Shown: positions 22,552-35,600, numbered from the stretch's first letter. The stretch is 64,000 nt of DNA from Aspergillus flavus (GCF_009017415.1 NC_092406.1:3348001-3412000), one strand, 5' to 3'. Numbers and translations: made by a program. Notes: generated by a model not told the origin, from the sequence alone.

Positions 22552-24319
22552 AACAATACCTGATAAATTGAATGCCAAGTGATAATGGACACATGCGCGC
22601 TGTATCCCTCTCTATTTTCACCCACTGGCACAGTCTAAAGAGATAAGATGAATCTTTAAATACAAGAGCTTAACAGTATAACTGGTATACCATAATGCTT
22701 CCAACGTGAACTATTATATCTAGGTAGCCACTGAAGCTATGTTGATTTTCTTACTCTACTTTTCCTTCCATTGGGCTTTTTTTCTTTTTTCTTTTTTTTT
22801 TTTTTGGCTTTTTGTATTTTACATTAGGAGATATCCAAGGGGTTTTGTTCCAGATGTGTCCTGATGGTACGATCTGATCTGAGAGAGTCAGTGTGTCGTA
22901 TAGTTCATCAATAGGGGCTTGTTTCCATCAAACGGGGAGTATCCAGAACGACGAAACTGGTCATCAGGCGCGATGTCTCCTGACGTCCAAGGTATTATTC
23001 GCTGTCATCTTTCCCACTTGTGGGGGTCGAGAAGCAAGATTGTCTCAAGCCCATCCGTGGATCTCTGCCAAGTTGTGACCTCGAAGTTTCATCGACAATA
23101 CTAGTTTAATGCGCATCTGATGGAGAATCAAGAGCTACGTACGTATACTATATTTCGACTATAATAAAACCTAATTGACTTAGTTGGTAACCATAATTTA
23201 TCCATCTTGTTCGTTATGTTTCCGATCGCGGGGCGGTACAACCCATGAGATTAAATTGGCTCCACCGCCGCAAGAGCCGAAGCCTGGAAAGGGTTGTTTT
23301 TCTTTTTCTTTCTTTTTTTTTTTTGTTTTGGTTGGGCTGGGTAAGGGAATGAGGTAAACAATCTACCGGGTTGAGGAACAACAAAACATTGTCTATTGCC
23401 TGTAGAATAACGTCCTTCAAGGTCCATGGTTGTGTCTAAGGAGTATGTCTACTTCTATGTATTTGTATTCGAATGAATTTTATCTATCAAAAAGAATGCT
23501 ACAGCGACTTACGGAGTAAATTTAACCCTTACTGCGAATTTACGCTCCGCGTCTGTCTGGACAGAACTTGAAAGTTGACAGAGTCTTCTTGTGCCTACTT
23601 CGTAGGAAAGAAAATACTAGTGTGGCTCACGAATGGAATGCCTCGCGGCCGGGCGCCTCTTTTCAGCAAGGATGTACTTGTCCTGGTGGGGCTGCCGTGT
23701 GATGTGCGTCCGTCTTTTGGGCTTGTTGTTGCCTTTCCGATGATTTCTGCTGAACGCTGGCCGCTGATTAGGTATTCAAAATGGCCATTACCTTACCACT
23801 AATCTACTACCTAACCTAACTAACTACGGAGTACCTCCCTCAGCTGGTACCCATCGCTGACAATTATTGCCATCGGGCAGCCTGAAGGGTAAAAAAGAGC
23901 CGAGGAAACCGATCCTCCTCCTGATGTCTTCACCACCGCTTCGGTGAGGTTCAAAAGAAAATTGACAGGCAGAGAGGGAAAAGGGTGAGGGCGACAAGAG
24001 AAGCGAGGTTTGTTTAATATCATTCACACTTTAGTCTTCTGTCGTGCCGTGGAACTGAACTCCGAGTTATTCTTATTTTTTCCCTTGGGTTTATTTAATA
24101 AATTATTATTAACCCATCTGACTGGTTGGTTAATTATATGCCCAATAATTATTGACCTTCTCCTTACCAACATCCACACCCCTCCGTTGGTGCGCCTCTC
24201 GCCAAACCCCACAGTTCTCGTCTGCCGTTTGTTTCTTTGGGAGGCGTTCTTTGTTTTTTCCTTTCCTTTCCTTGTCTTTTCCCCTTTCGACTTGTGACAT
24301 ATCATCTGCCAAGGTGACC
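22552..24319. other. 1.8 kb intergenic region upstream of the gelsolin-domain gene
   Basis: Holds the ARL2 3' UTR, poly-T runs (22792-22805 and 23300-23325) and the promoter of the following gene. The last 250 bases are strongly pyrimidine-rich, common just before fungal start sites. TACGGAGTA-type motifs lie at 23510-23518 and 23825-23834. No coding exon was recognised. Confidence 0.45.
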
Positions 24320-27300
24320 ATGTCTTCGTCAGCCGACGCCGAGGGTTCAGAGGATGTCAATGACTTCCTGCTTCGTATCCGGGAACTCGGAGAGAAGCGC
24401 GACAAGGAAGACGAAGAACGTACCAGAAAACTAGAGGAGGAGATTCTACAAGGCCGGAAGGAGAGGCAGGCTCGAAGAGCTGGTATATCTGGATTCCCCT
24501 AACTTTTTCTCCCAAAACCATCCGTGAGCCATGACTCACGGAAGACTGGGCCTTTCCAATATCCAGGGTCAGAAGCTGATATTGTCCTCTTTGCGAAATC
24601 AATGTAGAACGCGCACGGTCGATATCGCCGACGAAAGACTCTCCATCCATACTAGATAATGCTCGACTGAGCACCTCATCGTTCAGCCTACGAGCCATCG
24701 ATCCTCCCGAACAACTTGAACCGACTCCCCGAACACCAGAACGTGATATCAGCAGCAAATCGGAAGCCATTCCGGATGACGAATCCGTAACTACCAATGG
24801 TAGTCGAAGAGGGTCTCGAGTGGAAATAAACGAGCTAGAGTCATCTCCTAAGGCTCCCTCGGTTTCGCTACGAAGCAGAGCTGGGACGTTGTCCTGGCAG
24901 CAACGGCCGTCATCGCGAGAGCTCAATAGACCCTTTTTCTCTACTTCCCCCGTTCGGGAAAACCGCTTGAGAGCCATGTCAAGCACCTCCATCGACGACC
25001 GTGGATTGTCTGGCAGCCCAACATTGCGCTCTCCTCCCACAAAAGAGGCTCCTTTGGACCAAGCAGAAAAAAATGCTAGCTCCCCCATGCGGACAGTGAC
25101 TGTCGAAGAAAAACTCCAAGACCTATCTACGCAGGATAAAGATCCTAAAGCATCGGAGATAGAGCCGGAGTCTACGCATGAGCTGGAAAAGGAATCCAGT
25201 CAACCCGAAGTTGGAGAGATACGCTCACGTTCACCATCAAGGGCAAGCTCCACCTTCGCAGAAAGTAGTCTCGGCCATCGATATTCAAGCGTTTCCTCCG
25301 TCTCAACAGCTACAGGACTAGGATCTCCCGTACCTCTGTCAAGTGCACAAAAGCTCGAGCCCCGAAAGACAGAGGCAGACCCAGAGGACCAAACGACGAC
25401 GCCCCTATCGCCCAGACGTCTCTCTCCGGAACGTTCAACTTCGCCAACCAAGGGACTTGGAGGGTTTGTGCAAAGCGCAATGATGAAACGATCTGATAGT
25501 GTTTCAAAACGTTGGAGTGCTCAACTTCCATCAGGATTGAGCCGCGGCCACTCATTCGCAGGGAATAGAAATAGTTTCGCTGCGCCGAGTAAAAATGACC
25601 TTTTGTCTTCACCTCGACTTACCCCTGACAGCTCGACTTTAACAACGCATCGACCAGGTTCTAGCCACAGACCAAGCTCTAGCCACAGCGAGGCAACGAT
25701 TATCAAAGAGAGTGAACGCCCAGCTACTCCGCCTGTTTCTAGCGGCAATGACACCATACGACCTGAATGGAGCCCCGGAAGGCCACAACTTGCACTCCAT
25801 ACAAGATCTGCTAGCGCCTTGGAGAACAATGATTCCAGCTCACTACCTGCAACTAGCCCTGTAGTCTCTAGAACTATGGACCCCAAGCGTTGGAGTCCAA
25901 CCAAATCCACTTGGCTAGAGAGTGCTTTGAACCGTCCCGATTCTCCGAGGCATAAGAAACAACCCTCGCAATCAACAACGTGGAACAGAGAACGGCAGTC
26001 AAGGGGTAGTATCGATATGGGCCGGTCGAATACCTTTAAAGAAGTTACACCTGTGGGATTGATGCGTACCGCCGCTCCTGGCAGCCACTCAAAAACCTCG
26101 AGTGTTTCTGGGATGCCAGATTTGTTCGGTACAACCGACACGGCAAACAAAGTAAAGGAGGCTCCAGCGGAAACCACCGCACCTGACACTGAGGGCAATA
26201 ATATACAATCTGCGGAGAAAAGCTCTACAGATCCTTCAAAGACAGCGGAGACCGTACCGGAGAGTACGGACCAGATCACCGAGCCAACCACCACTAGACG
26301 CAAGCGTGCCCCAACATTATTGACGCCAACCTCGAACGCGAGTTTTGATTCACCTATCTCGCCTACTAGGATCTCACCCACTAGAGACCCCCTGTTGAAC
26401 CGACCGAAGCCCCAGTCCCCTGTGATAGATTTCCGGGCCAACCTCCGAAAGCGAGAAGTTGTCAAGGATCAAGGACCCAAGGAAGAGCCAGAGTTCAAGA
26501 ATGTTTTTGGAAAGCTGAAGAAAACAGAATCATCGAATTATGTTCCACCTGACAAGCTCAAAGATAATATACTGAGAGGGAAAGCAGCATTGAATGCTAC
26601 AGGAGGCCCGAAGAAAACCCAGAAGGTTGACGAGCTGAAAGAAAGTATTCTGAAACAGCGAGAGGCAATCAAATCCAGCGGAGGCTCAATGCGGCGCAAC
26701 ACTGTTGGGGAAAACGATGCTCCTATGAAGGTCGTTCCTGAAGCCATTGCGAAACGGCAAAACCTGACAAAGTCCAGCAGTGCCAAAAGCAACGTGTCTG
26801 ACACTCCTGTCTCCCTTTCTCCTAGGGAGCCGGGTACACCACAGCTTTCACCCCAACTTCCTTCGGAACTTGAGCATTCTCCTAGCCCACAACTTGCCAC
26901 GGAAGAACATAATGCCGATGCCCCTAATACCCAGGAGCAAGCCCCTGAACCCGACCATCCTATCAGCGAACAAAATAGTAAAAATGAACCGAATGAGTCA
27001 AAGGATCAGTTGGAGGATGCGGTAATTGGAGAGCGGGAGAAATCAAGTGAAGAGGCTATCCAACCGGTGCGTGCTTTGCCATCGGGGAATGTCGTGCAGG
27101 CCACAAATCCGCCTGCTTCAACTGAAGGTCTTGCTACTAAAGGTAAACTCGCAGGCCGAATAAACCCTGCCTTGGCAGGCCTCTTGTCGCGCGGCCCTCC
27201 CGCGACAGTAAATGGGTCGAACAACGCGTTGCTCGTTAATGATACCGTCTCCTCAGCCCCGACTCCTGCTACTGCGACGCTCACGCATATGACGAAGAAC

Positions 27301-30054
27301 CGCGCCAGGGGCCCGAAAAGACGTCTCCCGAACCCCGTGGCTTCAGAAGCCGTAGATCCCCCATCCAAGGAAGCGACAGAATCTTATGAGACCCCGGACT
27401 TTCCTGATATAAGCGAGCCTGAAGACTGGGATTGCGCAGCAGAGGAGCCAAATCCTCGAGAGGACTTGCTATCTTCTAAGGTGGAAGAGAAGAAAGACCC
27501 CGTAAAGGACTTTGGAGCAAAAACAGAACGTGCTACCTGGGATGTTTCGTCACCTCCAGATGAGGAAACAGGGGCTTTTATAAAAGATCTTGTGCCCAAA
27601 ACAGAGACTCCTAGCCACGGAGTCCCACCATCTCTTGATATTGAGGTAGACGCCTCCATGGACCTTGCACAGAAGAAAGAACCTAGTCTTGAAGAGCCTC
27701 TACAATTCTCCGATATTAAGGGAGACCAACTCCCTACAGTGGACTCTGCACCGCAGGAAAAGCCTGATTCCCAAGAGACTCCACGGTTCTCCACTAGCAT
27801 GGGAAACGAAGCCCCTACCGTGGTCTCCGTATTGAATGAAGAAGAGATCATATCTCCTGAGCCCGTGCTGCCCGTAATTAATGAGGGAACAGTTTCTGAG
27901 AATTGTACATCAAAAAGAGATACTATCTCCAGGCTAACAATGTCACCTGACACCAGAGAGTCCGAGACTATGAATCCCGTTTCTAAGGAAGATACCGTTG
28001 TTGAGCAGATTCCACCACCCTCGGAGATTGAGGGGCATGAACCCATTGGGTCCTTGGAAAGTGAGAAGGCAGATTCCCCGAAGAGTCTGCTGTCTCCATC
28101 TATCATGAGATCAGACGTTTCCTCTACGGGCCCTGTGCTAGAAAAAGAAACTGAATCACAGGCAACCGCAGCTTCACCTGATATCAAGGAACCTGGGACA
28201 AGTCCATCACCTACTCAAAGCCCCGTAGGTAATTCTAGCGGCTGGCCGCTCCCTGATGGTGATATTCCCGCGCCTGCTGCTTCGGAAACAGGCCTAGCTC
28301 AACCTTCTCCATCAACCATAGGCAAGCCTATTGAGTTTAAGAGGAATATTCCTCATATGGCCGAGAGAGACTCCAAGCAGAACTTTGGTGCAATTCAGTC
28401 TAAGCCAGCCACAGAATTCGAGAAACTCACGCAGAAATTTGAGGAAGCCCATGGGGATGTGGAACACCGACGCGATTCATTCAAACCGGTTCCTCCGCCA
28501 AAAGCAGCCCCATCCACACCCACCCCCGAGTTTAGGCAATCCAGAAGCTCGCCAATCCATTTTTCTTCTCCGTCTCCGTCTCCATTGAGGTCTAGCTTCA
28601 AACAAAACCAAATATATCCTTCTCCGACTGCTTATCGAAGGACCGCCCCGGGTATGTCACCGTCTTCACCCAGGGACAAGTCTTTACCATCTCCTCCTGT
28701 TCCTCCTAAATCCAGCCCCTCTTTGGACCAAGTCTCTTCTCGAAGATCTTCAGCATCATTGGTGCCCCAGGCCGACGAGTCTCTTGAAGCTATTTCTGGC
28801 TTCTTCATGACATTCCCCAATCCAAGGGATTCCGTGAATATTGATGCTCAGCTAATGCTGACGAGTAAGAATGAGAACCAGAAGATCAGGACCCTGAGGA
28901 AGCAGATGTGGGAGATAACAGGTGATGGAAAGAAACAAGATCTCCCAGTCAATCAAGAGTACATCCTCTACGAAGGCAGCATGTATCTCTGTGTGCATCT
29001 ATTCGAAGCTGACGGTGGTGCACGGTCAGAGACTCATCTTTGGTGTGGTGATGATGTTCCCGATGCAGCAATAGACGACGCGCAGTCTTTTTCGAAGAAG
29101 GTGGCCAAGGAGAATGGCTGCAAATTGGAAGTCATTAAGCAAGGAAAAGAGACAGCGCGTTTTATACAAGCCCTCGGCGGAATTCTCATAACCCGTAGGG
29201 GTCTCAGTTCTCGTTCCAGCTCCTCTGCCTTCTTCATGCTTTGCGGCAGAAAGCATCTAGGCCAAATGGTCTTTGACGAAGTGAATTTCTCCCGCCAGAG
29301 CCTGTGCCCCGGCTATCCGTTCGTAATATCTGCCATGTTTGGCAAGGTATATTTGTGGAAGGGAAAAGGCAGTGCAGCTGAAGAGGTCGGAGCCGCTCGG
29401 TTGATTGGCATGGACCTTGGCTTGACCGGCGAGTTCGAAGAGGTTGCTGAAGAAGAAGAACCAGAGAGCTTCTTTGAGTGTTTCCCACAGTATGGGGAAT
29501 CTGAGGATTACATGCGCCCAGATTATTGGCGTTTAAAGCCTAACCATGCATGTTATCGCCCAAGACTACTTCGTATTGACCATGAGCTCGGCCAGCAGCG
29601 GCCAACAGGGTTCTGGCTGCGCCGGCCAGGTTCCGCATCCCCAGTAATCCGACCGAACGACACTGTCCAAGAGATCGAGCCTTTCTGCCAGAAGGACATC
29701 AAGACCAATGGTATTTATGTCTTAGATACCTTCTTCGAGATCTATGTGTATGTATCTTCGTCAACGCGATACGTTCAGGCTGAACTCCTTTGGCTAACCA
29801 TACTCTCTAGCATTGTCGGTGAACAAGCGTCCAACCGACCGGCAGATTTCGTATCGGCCGTGGTATTCGCACATGAATATGGCATTTTAGCTGCTTCGCT
29901 CCAAGACCGGCCATTCATTCCTAAAAGTTTTGTGTCGCTTGGCGGCGTTCCGGGTAGGTGCTGTACAGCATTCCGCAAGTGGGAGCAGCCCACCTTGCGG
30001 ATGCCCCCACAGGTCTTTCCCTTGAACGCAGCCATCGAAGCCATTCGCTCCTAA
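24320..30054 (+). CDS. DUF4045/gelsolin-repeat protein, probable actin-associated
   Basis: Predicted 1848-residue protein from exons 24320-24482, 24608-29747 and 29811-30054. The start lies at MSSSADAEGSEDVNDFLLRI, followed by a charged predicted coiled coil. Most of the protein is low-complexity, Ser/Pro/Thr-rich and disordered. Around residues 690-750 there is an Aim21-like block (FKNVFGKLKKTES, then LKDNILRGKAALNATGG and the related LKESILKQREAIKSSGG). Residues about 1026-1258 carry a degenerate repeat of roughly 25-28 residues. From about residue 1450 to the end there are gelsolin/villin-type repeats (EYILYEGSMYLCVHLFEA, THLWCGDDV, FVISAMFGKVYLWKGKGS, GIYVLDTFFEIYV). The combination matches fungal proteins annotated with DUF4045 plus gelsolin domains. 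A cortical actin role is inferred from those families. Intron 2 is 63 nt and stop-free, so retention would still yield a protein. Confidence 0.87.
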
Positions 30055-30929
30055 ATAATCGTTGTTTTAATCTCGGTTTATTTCTTGTTTAAATTTCTTT
30101 TTTTCTGTCTATAGATATTTGCATCTGGATTGTGCATATACTGGTGTCTGTACAGAGACTGTTGTCAACCGGCCAATGGATAGAACGGAAGGTGGGCATG
30201 AGGAGCATAATCCAAGGAGCCTAGGGCGGGGTGAATTCGGGCAATTGCCTGTACGTTGTCGGGAGTTAGGGAGCCACATCAGGTACATAGTGGTGATTAT
30301 TCTGCATATCCAGTTTTCTCTTCTGATATATGATATTTTATAGCTCTAGTTACGTATTTAGATGGCCATCGCACGGTCGCACCCACCTGCACTTAGGCAG
30401 AAATGCATGATTAGTATGTTCTATTGACTACCCAACTTGTTTTACTATTTCCGTGCATACAAAACAATCGGAGATAAATAGAACAATGCAATAACGCGAC
30501 TCAACGTCTAGTGGCTTGGAACCTTTTTGACTATTCTATAGCTAAGTATGTAGTAAAAAAAATGGTACAGTAGTTGTTTTCGAACTATGCACAAGTTATA
30601 TATAGTTAAGGTTGCTGCATGCCACACATGCTTGTGCAGGAGATGGGCTTATCGCTACTATCAGGTACATATTCCGTATCATTATCAGATTCCAGTATGG
30701 TCCGAGGTCGAAATCTCCCGGCCCGACTCCAGCCGGCCCACTCCGATTCGTCATAAACCGTCACCGTTCCATCATCACTTAGTTTATTATTTTTTTCGTT
30801 TCTGCAAGAGGCGCATCTAATACAGACAACGCCTGTGGGAGACATTCAGCCCTTTCCTTCGGCTCATCTTGACCACAATATGTCTTGACTGAATTATATG
30901 AACTATTACGTCATACGTCATATTCCAAC
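30055..30929. other. intergenic region upstream of the D-arabinonolactone oxidase gene
   Basis: AT-rich 3' flank on the left and promoter on the right. No coding exon was recognised. Confidence 0.4.
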
Positions 30930-32678
30930 ATGGAGACACTAGACTCCTCGATTCATCGCGAGCTCTCCCGGCTTGATCCCGCAGTGCCCTTCCGCGCATC
31001 AACCGAACATATCCATCATACATGGGCTAGGACGTTCTTCTCGCGGCCGGAGTTGTATATACAACCGCAGTCGATTGAAGAGATTCAGAAACTAGTGACT
31101 CTAGCTCGTCGGTGTCGTCGTCGCTTGGTTACCGTTGGTAGTGGACATTCACCTTCCGACTTGACGTGTACTTCATCGTGGCTAGTTAACCTAGATAAAT
31201 TTAACCGCGTGCTGGATATCTCACCTGAGGCTGGTGATGTGACTGTCGAGGCGGGCATTCGGCTAAAAGACTTGGGGAAACATCTGGAAAATCATGGATT
31301 GGCTCTGTCCAATCTGGGGAGTATTGATGAGCAGTCTATCGCGGGTTTGATCTCGACAGGTACACATGGAAGTTCTCTGAGGCATGGATTGATTTCTGAA
31401 TGCATTACATCGCTTAAGTTGGTACTGGCCAACGGGCAATTGGTGCGCTGCAGCGCAACCAATAACCCATCGCTTTTTCGGGCTGCTCTTATTTCTCTTG
31501 GGGCGCTGGGTATTATCGTCGAGGTTACTTTCAAGGCGGAGGCATCCTTCAAGGTCGCGTGGCGACAGACTCGACGTGCACTATCAAGTGTCCTAGCTGA
31601 GTGGTCAACCGGCCTGTGGACCTCTCACGAGTTTGTTCGCGTCTGGTGGATGCCATATGAGAAGTCTGCTATTGTCTGGCAGGCGGACAAAACGGATCTA
31701 CCCCTTCGCGCGCCACCGGCGACGTTCTATGGAGAGACGATCGGATATCACATTTATCATAACTTATTGGCGCTTGCTAATTATTTCCCTCGTATTCTCC
31801 CATGGGTTGAATGGTTCGTCTTTGGTCTGCAATATGGGTTTAGATCGGAGGCGAAGGTTACAGAAGCTGTCGAACCCGCTCGCGCTGGACTCTTGTTGAA
31901 CTGTCTTTACTCGCAATTCGTCAATGAGTGGGCGCTACCCCTGGAGAAAGGCCCAGAGGCTATCATACGCTTGTCGGCTTGGTTAAATGGAGACACCGAG
32001 ACGGCGCGTATTCCATTCCCTGTTGAAGGATTGTGGGTGCATTGCCCCATTGAAGTCAGGGTTACGGATTCAACACATAACAAGAATCCTCGGCCTTTCC
32101 TTGACCCTAGTCATCACGACGGCCCAACATTATATCTCAATGCAACTCTATATCGACCCTATCTCCGGGACCCCCCCTGTAAGGACAGGTACTATGAGGC
32201 GTTTGAGTGGCTAATGCGTGAAATGGGCGCGAAACCACACTGGGCCAAGAACTTCAAAGTCACAGGACGCCACGAGCTGCAGGGGCTATATGGGAAGAAC
32301 ATGGATGAATGGTTAAAAGTGCGTCAAGAGGTTGACCCCGATGGCATGTTCCTCGGCGAATGGCATCGTCGTAACCTCGCCTTACCAGGTGGCGAGAATG
32401 AAGAAACAATGTCCACCGAGACGAGGATTCTCCCGCTCCTAGAACGCGAAAAGTCCCGTCGGATGGCAAACTTTCGTGGGGCTGGCGACGGCATGGAGTG
32501 GATCGGAGATAAGCAGCAGCGGGGTGATTCAGGGAACCGTGTAAATCTCTTGTTGACGCAAGAGAAAAAGTATGATGGTTCGTCAGAGGGGATGAGCCCA
32601 ACGACAGCAACCAGCGAAGAGAGTTTCGATCTTCTAGCGGCTGGCGAAGCCAGCACTCTCCTCCCAGATCATGAGTGA
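30930..32678 (+). CDS. ALO1: D-arabinono-1,4-lactone oxidase
   Basis: Oxidises D-arabinono-1,4-lactone to D-erythroascorbate, the final step of that antioxidant's synthesis; the yeast enzyme sits on mitochondrial membranes. Single exon, 582 residues. The ATG at 30930 is preferred; an in-frame ATG-less extension and an upstream Met 15 codons earlier would add MTELYELLRHTSYSN, which the family lacks. An FAD-binding PCMH-type domain opens the protein. The flavin attachment region is VTVGSGHSPSD near residue 70, with the His in GHS as the likely covalent FAD site. GLISTGTHGSS and TSLKLVLANG are further hallmarks. The C-terminal ALO domain has the HWAKNF motif near residue 436 and ends the conserved part at MFLGEWHRRN. 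The last ~65 residues are a Ser/Thr/Gly-rich tail of unknown role. Confidence 0.93.
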   Translation: METLDSSIHRELSRLDPAVPFRASTEHIHHTWARTFFSRPELYIQPQSIEEIQKLVTLARRCRRRLVTVGSGHSPSDLTCTSSWLVNLDKFNRVLDISPEAGDVTVEAGIRLKDLGKHLENHGLALSNLGSIDEQSIAGLISTGTHGSSLRHGLISECITSLKLVLANGQLVRCSATNNPSLFRAALISLGALGIIVEVTFKAEASFKVAWRQTRRALSSVLAEWSTGLWTSHEFVRVWWMPYEKSAIVWQADKTDLPLRAPPATFYGETIGYHIYHNLLALANYFPRILPWVEWFVFGLQYGFRSEAKVTEAVEPARAGLLLNCLYSQFVNEWALPLEKGPEAIIRLSAWLNGDTETARIPFPVEGLWVHCPIEVRVTDSTHNKNPRPFLDPSHHDGPTLYLNATLYRPYLRDPPCKDRYYEAFEWLMREMGAKPHWAKNFKVTGRHELQGLYGKNMDEWLKVRQEVDPDGMFLGEWHRRNLALPGGENEETMSTETRILPLLEREKSRRMANFRGAGDGMEWIGDKQQRGDSGNRVNLLLTQEKKYDGSSEGMSPTTATSEESFDLLAAGEASTLLPDHE

Positions 32679-35600
32679 AACATGAAGGGACGAATTCAGG
32701 GTAGCAAACAGAAAACAATAAAATAAAATAGATCAAAAGGGTAAAAACAAAGTTCATTTCCCTTCCTCTTTGCTCTCAAGAATCTTTGCGGTGACTGGGC
32801 GAGATTGCCTGCCAATCATTCGTATTGTTTCCATCCGCCTACCTCTATTATAATTTTACCCCTTCCGCATATACCTTGTTCGTCTCTGCCTTCTCATTAG
32901 CCATCCATTGTTTGCTGGATCGGAGTTGTCGCCCGAGAAAGGAATGGCTTGCAATCTCTCCGAGTTTGCCATACATCTATAATATTTATCCTCGGGGTAG
33001 CTGTTCACCGTGTCAAGTATTTCCATGTCATGAGGACGTCTGTCCTTGTTATATTGGGCGTGCTATGCTATATATCAAGAGAAACTAATGACCTGAGGTT
33101 GGTCGAATACGTCAGGCGAAAAACATCCCATTCCATACTATTTTCTGAGTGACATCAAGGCCGAGGAGCTCTCAGAAATCTGACACGAACCTAGTATCGA
33201 AAAGAGACTGTCGTGCATTAGAAATGTGTCTGACATGGCACCTTATTTGCGGCCACTGTTGGGAAGATTACCAATACATACATACCGCTTAGGGCGATTA
33301 TATGCAGAGATGTGCAGATGCTTCACATTTGGCTTTTTCATTAGCCATTCTGCGCCAAATCCAGTATATGTTCTGTCGGCCTCCACCAAGCATCAGCGCT
33401 GTTGGATACATATGCATGTTAAGCCGAGTCACTGCGATATCCCCTTTTGGCAGAGGTTGCAGACAAGGATTAAGGTCATAGCACCATTCCTTCTTGTCAC
33501 AACTGAGCGATGGACATATGAATGGGGATTCTGTGTAATGATATTACGTCAGGCTAATTCCTAACATGCAGGCGACGCCAGGATGCTTTTCTTGTGGAAG
33601 TGGGGAGGATAACTGCTGTTTCCACTGAACATCAGGGATGCCTTCTCTGTGCATGTAATATTGTGGTAGTAAATCTATGGATTAGCGGATTGCAATAGGT
33701 GTATATTAGCAACGTTGCTGGCAGAAAATCGAGTGTCAGTGATGACATTGTTGTTAAGTGTTATTCATCGCGGGGCACATGAGATCACGTTCATTGGCTC
33801 CCGTTCCTCGCCTGGCCATCACAATCCTTCTCCCTTTACGACTGTCTGCTTTTCACTCCCCCTACCCGCTCTCAAACGTCTTCATCAACATCCCTGGGTC
33901 CTATAATACGACTATTTCATGATGAGCAAGTGAGGAGTAAACCCACTGTCTCCTACAGAGACAACTGAAATGGACGGAATACGAGGAGTGATAATTGCCA
34001 ATATGTTAGCACTGAACTGCGCCACATCGCCGATTGGTCTCCAAAGAACTATACTAGTAACTCGACAGACTTTCCCGAGCCCCGTTTCGTTGAGACGTAT
34101 CGATCTCAGTCCCATCTCCGAATAATTCAAATCCGCTATGACGGTGATGCTAACTTCAAACCCCTCTTCCGCTGAGCCTGGATGCGAGTGGATGGACCTT
34201 TCCTGCAGCTTGGACTTGTCTTGCAGTCAGAGGTTTCCTCAGCCGCTAAGCAAATTAAAGAAAGAGGGGCAGGCGTGTACCTGCCCTAGTTCTTAGCCTT
34301 CGTGCTAAAGAGGGGATCGAAGGGTATGAATCCTTGCTTTGCAATTTGTCTCGAGGGACAAAACTACTGCCCAGGATTTCTTTTTTAATTTTTCTTTTCT
34401 TTTTACTTGATTTTTTTTTTTTTTTTTGGCCTTTACACCTTCTCCACTGCTTGTGAATAATCTGTGCAGATTTAGAAAACAATAGTGACATGGGCACGCC
34501 CATGCCATGCATTGCTTTTTCTTCGGCAGCCGAGGACTCGTCCATTCGCTACACGGCAAGTACGGCCAAGTATCTACTAGGCCGTGCATAAACAGGAAAT
34601 ACTGTACGACCTTTATGCGCGTCCTAAGATCATTGGAAGATGCTGGCTGAAGTTTCTTGATTCGTTCTAACATGGCTAGCATCCCCCATTGCTGCTTCTT
34701 TGCCATCAGATATTCATCAATTCACCAGTCTGCTGTCAGATGATAGTTTCGACCTTGCACCAACAAGCCGTGTCTTCAACTCGATCCTTATTATTGTCCA
34801 GCCGCGAAACCGTCGCGTCATACACGGGATGCGACTCAAGGGCATAGACGATCGGATACAGCAATACACTACACCGCTACCTTGAACATTTCAAGAGAGG
34901 ATTGTCTCTTGACGTATAACCGTTGTACGGTATAGACTTACTTTGTTCCGATATTGCCGCGCTGATCGTACAACCACGTTGAGCAATCTCGCAGCCCTGA
35001 AATGGTGGATTGTACGGTACCGTACAATATGAGAACGAGTAAAGAAAAAGAAAACAAGGCTAATGAAAAGTACCCCTTATTGGATCAGCAGGAGTCAACT
35101 CTCTTGGCGGAAAAAGTGAGCCAGGATGAGGCACGCGCCCGTCCACTGCATATGATAGTCGAAGTGTGATAGAGGGTCAATGCGCCAATGACAGGTGTCA
35201 GAATAAACCGATAGGCGCCCAAGAGACCATAAGCTGATGTTCACCGATTCTACTTGCAATATCGCAGCGATATCCTCTGGCCTGCATGATCCATATTCTC
35301 GACGACGATGATGTAAGAACAAAAGAAAAAAAAAAAACAAAACATTGCCTCCTGCTGCATCTACTTGAGGTAGAATGCATAACTAGGGGGGAATAATGAA
35401 CGCTACAAGGACCGCGTGCCAGAGGTTGTGATCTCTGATGCTTACTCTGCACTTCGCTGCCCAAGGGGACAAGGATTGTTCCCGGCTAGGGCCGATCTAA
35501 TGAGCGATGTGATGGCCGTCGTTTTTCCGCGTTGACGGCTCGGACCGTCAAGCCTGACCGCTGGGATGTCATGGCCAGCGAAATGATCACCTGTGTTGAT

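Noticed and set aside
25200..28187. Minus-strand open frames up to about 300 codons opposite the gelsolin protein gene
   Set aside because: The Ser/Pro-rich plus-strand coding sequence produces long antisense frames; their translation is compositional mirror sequence without domains.
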